Positions 22,784 to 32,098 of a stretch of 64,000 bases of DNA are shown here, in pieces. The position numbers and the translations under genes are program-made. The notes below the pieces were generated by a model. It made no database searches and had not been told where the DNA came from. It saw only the letters and a program-made list of their open reading frames with translations. Every line of letters begins with the position of its first letter. Within the stretch, counting starts at the first letter, position 1. This DNA comes from Tulasnella sp. 424 (Eukaryota; Basidiomycota; Agaricomycetes; Cantharellales; Tulasnellaceae): the NCBI GenBank assembly GCA_019633425.1, contig WSUB01000039.1, forward strand, positions 1 through 64,000, written 5' to 3'.

Positions 22784-23499
22784 ATGCTCAGATTCGCACA
22801 GGTAGCATCTCTGGCTGCAGCCTTCGCTGCTTGTAAGTCAATCAAACGGCGGAACGCCGAGGCCAATTTGTTGAAGTACCATCAAATTTCTAGGTCTTGT
22901 CGTATCTGTTCCAACAGGATCGGGCGGGGTTGGTTCATCGTCCTTCGGACCTACCCCGGCGCCTTCGACTACGACCTCCACCACGTCAACGGTAACGACA
23001 GCCACCTCTTCCGCAACTAGCGCCTGTGGATCTGGGCCCGCAATTGTTGCAATTACCACAGGAACGCCTGTGACCGGGTACTCCTTGGCGGGAGGAGGTA
23101 GGCGTCGTCGCCGTCGTTGCATGCGCGGTAATGCAGGCTAACATTATCTCAGTAGGAACTCCCATTCTCGTATCGGGTACCAACCATTACCCTTACACGT
23201 TCGCCCAATTCATCTCCCGACAGGGTGCTGTCGATAACTGCCTTAACGTCGCCTACTTCAACCTTCACGACAACGGCAACTCATACATCCCGATCTCGTG
23301 GGACGTCGGGCGAAAGTTGACGCTGGATTGGGATGGTTCGAGCTCGGTGATTCAAACCAGAAACCACACTCAGTGGGGTGTTCAGTCGTGGTTCCTGACG
23401 TGTCAAGAGCAAGGATATTGGGCAGTCTACTTGCAGACCGGGAAGGATACTCCCTCCGGAGAGACTTGTTACCTGACGCAGCTTCAGGCCACTAATTGA
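22784..23499 (+). CDS. Small secreted protein, PL8-linked, copy 2
   Basis: Exons 22784-22832, 22894-23097 and 23153-23499 match copy 1 exactly in size (49, 204 and 347 nt) and give 199 residues. A signal peptide (MLRFAQVASLAAAFAACLVV) is followed by a Ser/Thr linker and the same unrecognised C-terminal domain (DNCLNVAYFNLHDNGNSY, WGVQSWFLTC, GETCYLTQL). Most changes from copy 1 are substitutions in the C-domain, with the four Cys of that domain kept. Both copies appear functional, which points to selection on the pair. Function is unknown. Confidence 0.75.
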
Positions 23500-24233
23500 A
23501 GACGTGGGGACCCCTTGCACGATACGTGTCGCAGGATGAAACTAGAAATGTATGCATATAACGATTTGATGGGAGTACCTGGAGCATCGCGTGAGGGGGC
23601 TGATGTCATTGGGTCACACCACACCCCCGTCAAATCGTTCCGGGCGCAAGAAAACAATACGAATGGGTGAAGCAAACATTCCCATCCGATGCCTTTATAT
23701 GCTCTCCGCATTTGTCCTCGTCTGCGCGGTCTCTCAGGACCGAGTCGGAATGATAGCTGCCAACCCCTACGACACTTGTGATCCATGCATGTCGATATCT
23801 GTCGACAGGTCCAGGAGAGGTTTCGGTTGGGTATTACAGAACCTAACGCTTTCGCTTCCGACTCCTGTGTTGACGAAACTTTGGTGTCCAAGCCTGGAAC
23901 ACTGTTGACATGCTCGTTCGCGCCAATCCGGCCGACCTTTCAGATGCGTTCGAAGGAGAACTCTAAGCATGGACGTCCTGTACGGTTGACGAGCAGACGA
24001 AGGCACCGCACGCGATATGTGAAAGGCATCACACTCATCTGAGTAATGTATACATGCAGAGATGATCGAGACGTGATAAAGAAACAACGAAATAAAAGTG
24101 AGAAGACGACAAGAAAAAAAAGGACAAGTCCTCGGGAACGAAACTGGTTTTCTTTTTTCTCCCCTGGAACCGCTTCGTTGGCTTCCCCAAGTCATGTCCT
24201 GTCGATTTTGACTGCTTTTGCTCTTCTTCTTGC
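23500..24233. other. Intergenic between convergent genes
   Basis: This holds the 3' flanks of secreted protein 2 (repeat similarity ends about 23650) and of the Tra2-like gene. Open frames here are short and unsupported. Confidence 0.4.
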
Positions 24234-25305
24234 TTAGTACCTGCGGTCGTCATACCTACTACGATCATCATAACGCCTATCATCGTACCGGCCTCCTCCG
24301 CCTCCTCCTCCTCCTCCCCTTCGGTCGTCCCTCCTGTCGTCGTAACGTCTATCATCATATCGTCGGTCATCGTAGTGACGGGGCGGACCATAACGATCAT
24401 CATACCCGCGGTAACGATCTTCGTATCTACCGCGATCGGCGTAGCGGGAATCGTATGGACGAGGATCGTACGGGCGCTCGTAATCTGTATTGGGTATTGA
24501 ACCAGGAAACGAGGAAAAAAAGGAATGAGCCAAACTGGGCGTTGCAATGGCACTAGGATGAAAAGAAACGTACCATCTGCGCGCTTGGGAGGCCCGTAGT
24601 ACCGACCGGGAGTGGGAGTACGGGCGCGGCCTCGGCGAGCCTATCGTGGGCGGCGAGCCTTGCAGGTCAATCACACGTCGATCAAAAGAGGAAAGCGAAC
24701 AAACCTTGTCAACTGTAATGTTCCTCCCCTTCATATCAGTTCCGTTCAGGGCGGCAATGGCAGCCTCGGCATCAGCAGCGGTGTCCATCGTCACGAAGCC
24801 GAAACCACGAGACTCGCGGGTGTGGGGGTCGTACATGACGGCAGCCTTCTGAACCTAAAAAACACAGAAATCCCGTTCAGGAAAGATTGTCTAAAGTACG
24901 GAAGAGGGGTTTGACTATTTACCTTGCCAAACTTGGAGAACGCGGCTTCAAGTTCGCGATTATCAACTCGGGAGCTCAATCCAGAGACGTGCAAGTTGTT
25001 CCCGGGATTCATACCCTCACCACCGCGGTCACTGCGTCTACAAGAAAAAGAAAACGAAATGAGCGCTCCCGTTCCATATAAGCTCGAGGGGTAGCATCCT
25101 CCAGAACTCACCCTCCTTGTCTATCATCGCCCCCACCCGAGGGAGCACCGCGGGCGGGACTTCGGCTACGCGAGCTCCTCCTTCCGTACCCGCCTGAATT
25201 ACCATTAGCAGGGGGTGGAGGAGTACGTCCGCGAGAGGAATCGTCTGGGACGACTGGGGCGTACGGATCGGCTGCGCCGTTACCGCTTCCATTTTGGATC
25301 GTCAT
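24234..25305 (-). CDS. Tra2-like RRM splicing regulator
   Basis: A minus-strand gene of five exons. The N-terminal part (MTIQNGSGNGAADPY to RRSSRSRSPARG) is an Arg/Ser-rich region. One RRM follows, with RNP2 as LHVSGL and RNP1 as RGFGFVTM, in NPGNNLHVSGLSSRVDN and ALNGTDMKGRNITVDK. Right after the RRM comes RARTPTPGRYYGPPKR, matching the TPTPG linker characteristic of transformer-2 proteins. The C-terminus is a run of YDDRR-type repeats broken by nine Gly and ending RYDDRRY. Tra2 proteins bind exonic enhancers and act with SR proteins in splice-site choice in the nucleus. Exon 1 is 25305-25112; exons join in frame with introns that end in TAG or CAG. It is a conserved gene lying between PL8 loci. 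Confidence 0.85.
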
Positions 25306-26166
25306 TGGGGTGTCCTCGGTGTTCCATGCTGGGATGATAAAATGCGTGTCAGGGAAGCGTTTGGGTCGAACAAGGGTAATGCTGTTATGGTGAAGCAGAA
25401 GGAGGAAAAAGGTGAAAAGGGTGGAGCTGAAGGCCGTGAGCCGAATCTCTGGAGGGGAAAGTCGTCGAGAGGGGGGAAATTTAACGAGGCGTTGGAAATC
25501 GATTCAAAAAACTAGGGCGAATTTGTAGGGCTCGTTTTTTGCAAAAGGTTAGTGGAGATCAAGTTGTAATGCGTCTTGTTCTCATCGCCTCGGTAAGGGA
25601 GAGCAAAAAGGGAAAGATATTGAACATGGATGATGGGGGTGACGACGACGACGACGACGAGTGTGAACCAAATAAACCGAAGCCGATACCCGTGCTGCTG
25701 ATGCGCTGCTGAAGACTGAAGTCGGAGCTGAACGTACCGTCGGCCATCGTGCTGTGCTGTTTTTTCTTGTTGCTGATCCGTGTCGGTGGTTGGGGCTGGA
25801 CTGTTGGAGGGGTGAAGCGGCTTGCGTTGAGTTTCAGACCACGTCCCTTCTCCAAGGTTTCGTTCTCCGCCCTCCCGCGGTTCAGGAATCGACTTCTCTC
25901 GGCGAAATAGCGCTGCCGGAATGGCAAGAGAAAAAAAAAGCGGGAGTATTTGATAGCCGAAAGGGTAAAGAAAAAGTCAAAGGAAACATGAGAACGTACA
26001 AGGTAAGGAGGTGCTAAGTAGTAGCAGAAAAAACATCCCTCGGAAGCAGGTTCAGGACAACCACCACCAAAAACAGAACAGGATCCGACAGAAAAACAAA
26101 ACCAAAAGGGGACTAGATACACATGCACATAACAAGCATATATATCTGACGATCATAACATCATCA
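25306..26166. other. Intergenic with GAC microsatellite
   Basis: This is the upstream region of the Tra2-like gene and the 3' flank of PEX13. A (GAC)n run lies at about 25641-25661. On the minus strand an ATG at 25747 opens a 62-codon frame (MADGTFSSDFSLQQRISS) with a poly-Ser stretch encoded by the microsatellite. I see no family or splicing support for it. Confidence 0.4.
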
Positions 26167-27336
26167 CTAGTCAATTTTCTTCCCCGGCATCGGGGCGGTG
26201 CTCATCGGTGCGGCCTCGATCTTTTTCGCAGGAGACTTGACGATCTCTACAAAGGTGGACGGGAACCAACCTTCTCGTCCCTCTCGCGTCCGTCCTCGCC
26301 ACCACTCTCCCTCTACACCGGTAGCTGGATCGACTGTGGAGAGGACCGCGACGAGTTCGCCCTTGGACAGGGACAGCTCCACTGGGTCTTTTGAGGCGAA
26401 AGGGTGGATGGCCCGCACGAACGTGAGGTTCGCGGGATCGATGACCCTCGGTTGGCCGTCCGGTCCCACTTGCACTGGAACTGGCGGAGGGAGGCGAGAG
26501 GCGAGGTGAAGGATCAGTTTCCGCATGAGGAACGGGAGACCGAATATCGCGAGGAGGAAGATGACGAGCGGTTTCCGACTTGGTCTTGGAGCCTGTCCTG
26601 GAACCTCCTCTCCTTTCAAGAACTTCTTAAAGTCCCTCTTCAAACCCGCTCGATCACCTCGTAACCACCCTCTAAGCCACCCGACAAAGCCGAACAGGCC
26701 GAACACCTGGCCGAGAGCGACTTTGAGTTGGCCAAATTGCTCGGCGACGCCCAGCATGGCGAAGAACGACGAGTGCGTGGCCATGAAGGTGCTTTCGAGC
26801 ATGTTGGCGAAGCCGGTGAAGGTGCCGACGATGGATTGGATGAGGGCAAAGGTTTGACCGGTACTTGATTCGGCTTGTTGGATGAGTGAGGGTATGGGCT
26901 GGCCTGTTGCCGGATCTATCTGCGGCCCGCCCATGCCACCCATCCCATACGGACTCATACCGTATCCTCCGCCATATCCTCCATAGTTTCCATATCCTCC
27001 TCCATAGGATCCGTAGCTGCCGTATCCGCCCATCCGGTTGTAAGGAGACATGTAAGAGGAACCTGCTCCATAAGTCGAATAAGGGGAATTGTAAGACGAT
27101 GTCATGGATGCGTAAGGGGACGGTGTTATAGGCGCGATTGCGGTTGACGTTGCGGATAGCGAGGCAGGTCGTTGTGGTACCGCCGGCGTGTCGGAAGAGG
27201 CGGTCGTTGTAAGCGCGGGAGTCGCTTGAGGAGCTGGCTGAACTGATTGCATCACGGACTGGGTCGTTGATGAAGTGACAGCAGAACCGCTGCGCTCCCA
27301 TGGTTTTGGTGGTGCTGGCATCGTTGTCGTGCTCAT
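26167..27336 (-). CDS. PEX13: Peroxisomal import docking protein Pex13
   Basis: A single exon encodes 389 residues. The N-terminus PPKPWERSG matches the PPKPWE start of Pex13 proteins. A Ser/Thr/Pro-rich stretch is followed by a Gly/Tyr-rich region (about residues 85-135, YGSYGGGYGNYGGYG), which in Pex13 contributes to the pore meshwork of the import channel. Two hydrophobic segments follow, the second being PLVIFLLAIFGLPFLM (about residues 256-271). A C-terminal SH3 domain (about 303-367) has ALYDY-like RAIHPF, EWWRGR and GWFPSTFVE. The protein sits in the peroxisomal membrane and docks the cargo receptor Pex5 with Pex14. It diverges from PL8-3 across a 1-kb region. Confidence 0.93.
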   Translation of the reverse strand: MSTTTMPAPPKPWERSGSAVTSSTTQSVMQSVQPAPQATPALTTTASSDTPAVPQRPASLSATSTAIAPITPSPYASMTSSYNSPYSTYGAGSSYMSPYNRMGGYGSYGSYGGGYGNYGGYGGGYGMSPYGMGGMGGPQIDPATGQPIPSLIQQAESSTGQTFALIQSIVGTFTGFANMLESTFMATHSSFFAMLGVAEQFGQLKVALGQVFGLFGFVGWLRGWLRGDRAGLKRDFKKFLKGEEVPGQAPRPSRKPLVIFLLAIFGLPFLMRKLILHLASRLPPPVPVQVGPDGQPRVIDPANLTFVRAIHPFASKDPVELSLSKGELVAVLSTVDPATGVEGEWWRGRTREGREGWFPSTFVEIVKSPAKKIEAAPMSTAPMPGKKID

Positions 27337-28352
27337 GGTGAACTGACGTTTGATGGGCGGGAGGTAAGGGAGAGGTTAATGTGCAATGAGGATGGCGGGC
27401 AAGAGAGGGGGGCGGGTGACGGGAGGAGGATGAAACGGTGGCAGGTGCTTTGGCATGTTCGGTTCGGCCAACCTCTTTTGCCGAGTTGCGGCGATCCGTC
27501 AATGACCTCCGACTACATCTCTCATCCTTCAACCCTCACGAGAACCGTCGCTTCCAATACTCGACGTCCTACTCCTACTCCTGCAGAAACGCGTATTTTC
27601 TGACCGCTCCTTCACAAGTCGTCCGAATCGACCCGTTTTCGTTGTTCGGTCATCAAATTAGCCGCCCTTGAACAATGAGGCCTTCACAAGTCCATTAATT
27701 CTCCATACTACCAATTCATTGTTCGCTCGATGTGAACGTTAGAACACATGGACACCACGCGAAACCCAGTCAAAGCGTGCCGAGCAATCGACGGGACCGA
27801 CGACCTCAACTCGACTCGAACCAAATAAAGCCAATAGGATCAGCTTTCGCCTCCCAACACCACTTGCCGAACCGTCCTTGGCGAGCCGAAACTAATCACC
27901 GAGTTTCAACATTCTGTTTCTTCGAATACAAGATGACCAGCGAAAATGATTCAAATTGGCGACGAATGTCCCGACGATACGCCACAATCCCAAGATCCTC
28001 TTCTTCGTCTTCGAGAATGAGTTGCACCTTGACGTTTCGTGGAAGACATAATTACGCAGCAGCGGGACTATTTAAGAGATAGTGCTATAGTTGGGGATGG
28101 TCGGCACTGCCTCATCGTCATCGTTTCCTCGATTTGCACCTTGAAACCTCGCCGCTCCTTGCAGGTTTCTGTTCGGGAGCGAGTACTAAGCTTGGCAACT
28201 CCACGCGGCGGCCACACCCCCTCCTCAGCCGCAACGGTCGTACCATTTGAAAACCCAACAACAACTCCTTTTTTTTCCTCTCGTTTTCCTATCAATCCAC
28301 CATCCATCTTCCATCTCCGTCTCTCCGTCTCTCCGTCTCTCCGTCTCCAAGG
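27337..28352. promoter_or_regulatory. Divergent region between PEX13 and PL8-3
   Basis: One kilobase lies between the two start codons. No reading frame of note is present. The 3' end is pyrimidine-rich and contains a ctctccgt tandem repeat just before the PL8-3 start. Confidence 0.4.
28313..28348 (+). repeat. Short tandem repeat in 5' leader of PL8-3
   Basis: About four copies of the 8-mer ctctccgt end five bases before the ATG at 28353. They lie in the likely 5' untranslated leader. Confidence 0.7.
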
Positions 28353-31300
28353 ATGAAGTTGCCAGGTGCAACGTCCTCCCTCCTCGTCTTCGCCACCGCC
28401 CTCACCACCACCACAACACTCATCCCAGGAGTCAAAGCAAACAACAACTCGACCAATTCGACTTCGACTAGCACCACCTCTAGTGAGAAGGATGACCTTC
28501 AGGTTCTTTTTGACCAGAAGATCTCGTACATTGTGGATACCCTAACGGGCAAGAACTCGGGGTCGATCGGGAAGTGGTGAGTTGGGCGCTCTTTTATTCT
28601 GTTATGTCTTTTGATGAAAGCTGACTGTTCTTGTCGTGCACGGAACAACAGGTTGGCTACTGAAGAGCCGAACGGACAATTCACGGACGTCAACTATGCG
28701 TCTGGATGCGACGCACAACGATCCAACTGGCCCGCTCAGCAACACTGGACTCGACTGCGTATGCCCTCTCTTTCATCCTGGCCCCCTTACCTTTACTCAC
28801 CTTTCCCGCTTTACAGGTCCCATCGCAGCAGCCTACTCCGACCTCGTACCGCACAGTTCCTCGCTCAACCAAAAACCACCAAAGCAGTTCGCGTACAACG
28901 ACACGGTCAAACAAGACTTGGACCTCGCCATGAACTGGTGGTTCTCCAACGATTTCGACGAAACCACTTGCCTCGATAAAGGTGGCTTGAGCCATCCTGG
29001 GAACTGTCCGTGTGGGACTCCGGGGATGTGGAACCCGAATTGGTTTGCGAATGTGCGTTTTTTTTATGGCTGCATTTGCATTGCGTATCGTGCAGCTGAA
29101 TGCGTGTGTGTACGTAGGTGATTTCGATACCGCAACTCTCGGGCGAGGCGTGCTTGTTGTACAACGACACGCTGACCGCTGCTCAACGGACGGCGTGCGT
29201 CTCGATTGGAGATAGGGCATACGTCCCTTCGAACGACTCTATCACCGGAATCGGGTAAGCTTTCTCTTCCTCCCCTTCGCATCCCTCTCGCTTCTAACCC
29301 AGCCACAACAGAATCCTAACAGGCGCAAACGCCCTGGACCTCGCCTACGTCGGAGTCTCAACGGGTCTGCTGAAATACTTTGGCGGTATGGAGGGTGGAG
29401 CGGAACAAGTCGCCAACGCGTACCAACGAACGCACGACGAGCTTGTCGTCAAGAGCGGGTTGAGGGTCGATGGGATTCAAGCGGATGGGTCGTTTTCGCA
29501 GCATAATGGGATCTTGTACGATGGTGAGAAGCGATTCCGGAAGTTCGTTTCGGGTGGTTGGATGCTAATTGTTATTTGCGTCTTAGGGAACTATGGGAAA
29601 GATTAGTGAGTCGAGAGAGGATCTTTGGTCCTTTTTTTTACTAACCACGAACTTATACCGTCCCGCGTTTCCTTAGCACATCATCCGTCCTCAGCTTGGA
29701 GCTCCCTGCAGCCGGAACACAATACGAAGGCGGGAACACCGCGAAAGGAGCGTTTAGCTCGCACGTTGATGGGTTCCAGTGGATGATCTACGGGAATAAT
29801 GCGACTTCGGTTTTGCATTGGGACTTGGTGCGTGGACTATCACTCCGCTTGTTGACTTGACTTGGGGTGCTGACGCTTTGTGGATGCGTGCTTATTATTA
29901 CTAGAGTACGGTTGGGAGGATGATCAGTTATGCTGTAGTCGATAACCAGTTGAGTGTAATCGGTGACTGGGTTCTTCGCCGGGTTGCCGCTGACCGTGTA
30001 TACTCTTCTCTCCTTGCGCAGAGCCACAGCGAACTTGAAGCTCAACTTGACGCTCGTCCAACAGCTCGGAGATATGTGGCAAGCGTCCGCGATCACCGAC
30101 GCCATGTACTGCCTGCTCAAGAGCGATACGTACGCCAACGCCAACGCGAACGAGCTTGTTGGGAATCGAATGTTCTGGTCGAACGATTATATGGTGCGGC
30201 TTTTCACAGCGAGTGGATTTTGAGGCGTTGCTGACGAACCCGATTTGTCCTGCGTGGTTTCAAGGTTCATCGCGGGAGTAATTACGTATCGACGTTGAAG
30301 ATGGTTTCGACCAGAACGACGAATACCGAGTGCTTGAATGGACAGGTAACAGCTTAGTTCATGCGTCCCGTGCGTTCCGAGACTAAACGTCGCTCCCTCG
30401 ATCAGAACACGAAAGGATTCCACCTCGGGCAAGGAGTAGTGTTCAACTACGTCAGCGGATCGGAATACGAAGACGTCGCGGGTGTATGGGATTGGGACCT
30501 CATCCCAGGGATCACCACCGCGTACGGCGCCACGGCGTTGAGTTGCGAGCAGACCTCATGGAACGGGTCCGACGCGTTCGTCGGTGGAGCGAGCAACGGC
30601 AAGATCGGTGTCTCGGCTATGAAATGGCAACACCCTATCCAAGCCAACATCTTGGCGTACCAGAAAGCGTGGTTCTTCTTTGAAGGCGGCGTGCATCACG
30701 TCCTCGTTCCCGGTGTGCAGAGTTCCGCGGGAGTGCCCGTGTATTCGGTGTTGGACCAGAAGAGGCACAACGCGACGGGGATATATATCAATGGACAGCT
30801 GTTGGGCAACAACTCGTTATCGGGCAGTTACTCGAAAGCCTCTTCGTTGTGGTACGGTGGGGTCGGGTATACGTTCGACACCAGTGCGACGGGCCGAGGT
30901 GCCGTGAACGTGACGTTGAAAACGGGCCCGCAAACCGGAGATTGGAGCTCGATCGGGACGTCTGCAGCAGGGAACACGACGGTGGACATGTTCTCCGCGT
31001 GGATCACGCACAATTCAAGCGCGTTGCAAGATCCCGTCTCGTACAGCGTCTACCCAGGAACGAACTCGTACGCCGACTTCGCGGCTCGAGCCAAGAATCG
31101 GACGATCACGGTGTTGAGAAACGACATGGCAGCGTCTGCCGTACTCGATGCCGAGTCGCAGACGTTTATGGCGGTGTTCTGGGGGGCGGGCAACGTGACG
31201 ATCCCGACGGGCTTGTTAGCCGGGGACGGGAGCAACAACACTTTTGTAGTGGCGGCGAATTACCCTGTGACGCTGTTGTTGGATATGGTGACTGGGATTG

Positions 31301-31566
31301 GAGCGGTGGCGGATCCGAGTCAGACCCTGGGGAACGTGACGTTGACCGTCGGCATACCGTCGGCAGGCCAGCAGTTGGATAGCCAAAGTGGAGACAGCCA
31401 GGAGTTGCAGATGGGGAGCGTCACGGTGGGACTGCCCCAAGGAGCCGAAGCTGGGAGGAGCATCGAAGTGGATTTTAACGGCAAGAATTTGAACTCTCCT
31501 GGATCAGAGTTGCATACGAAGAAGAGGACGAAGCGGTATAGAATCAAGCGCAAGGAGCATAAATGA
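28353..31566 (+). CDS. Polysaccharide lyase family 8 protein, divergent copy 3
   Basis: Eleven exons (28353-28576, 28652-28758, 28817-29052, 29118-29254, 29312-29523, 29587-29605, 29677-29827, 29905-29948, 30022-30193, 30265-30345, 30406-31566) total 2544 nt, 847 residues. After a signal peptide comes an Asn/Ser/Thr stretch (NNNSTNSTSTSTTSS). The catalytic region has TGANALDLAYVG (Asn about 241) and DGSFSQHNGILYDG (His about 299); NYGKD (Tyr about 308) sits in a 19-nt exon. Exons of 107, 19, 151 and 44 nt match the other PL8 genes, but an extra intron splits the TGAN exon. The C-terminus carries a tail absent from the others, ending in a basic KKRTKRYRIKRKEHK. Predicted as a secreted lyase; it has no linked small secreted protein. 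Confidence 0.88.
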
Positions 31567-32098
31567 ACGTAGGAAATTGTTTTTGTGATGCTATATATAG
31601 TTTTATAATAGATGCATGAATGTGTATGTAACTGGATAAATGCTGGACTGCTTCGGGGGTTGTTTTTCCTTGAAGCGCTGTAATTTCTGCGTTTGGTGAT
31701 TTCAGGGGTTTGCGCTGTGAAGCCGCCTGTCAGAATCGGGACACAGCTTCTACGTAGACGCGTTGCCCACAGACAGCTTCGCCCGGGAGAAGAATTCACA
31801 GCCTCGGCCTCACTTACCCCTCCCCGCTATGGGAATCATCTTGCAGTTGTTGCCAAGTGACAAACCGTGCGATGCACTATTCAAACTTTCCTTCTTTACA
31901 GCCAACTCCACCCTTTTTAAACGGGCGGCCCGGCCAAGTCCACCACGAATCCTCTCCCCCCACTTCACATCTCTTCACTCACATCTTTCGGCTTTATAAA
32001 CCTACGACCTAGTCGTAAATTTTTTTCTTTCTTCAACCCCACGCTCTCTTTTCTTCTTTTACTTCTTCTCTTCTCACCCGAGCAGAGCCTTTGTTCAC
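31567..32098. promoter_or_regulatory. Promoter region of PL8-4
   Basis: The stretch between PL8-3 and PL8-4 holds a TATAAA at about 31994-31999, about 100 nt before the ATG, followed by a T/C-rich leader. No gene is seen. Confidence 0.5.

Larger units (their letters stand above)
12150..23650. repeat. Direct duplication of a PL8 + secreted protein module
   Basis: Unit 1 (about 12150-17945) and unit 2 (about 18085-23650) carry the same gene pair in the same order, a PL8 gene on the minus strand and a 199-residue secreted protein on the plus strand. Exon sizes match and similarity runs through the shared promoter and the 3' flanks. The offset is 5769 nt at the PL8 start codons and 5723-5724 nt at the secreted-protein gene. 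The larger offset at the PL8 stop codons (5941) is mostly explained by the 177-nt gap artefact. Confidence 0.9.

Noticed and set aside
25559..26128. Long minus-strand frame with poly-Ser
   Set aside because: The Ser run is the GAC microsatellite; no family, no splicing evidence, and its 5' part is low complexity.
31320..31799. Minus-strand frame over the PL8-3 3' end
   Set aside because: It is the complement of the PL8-3 coding end plus its 3' flank, with no independent support.
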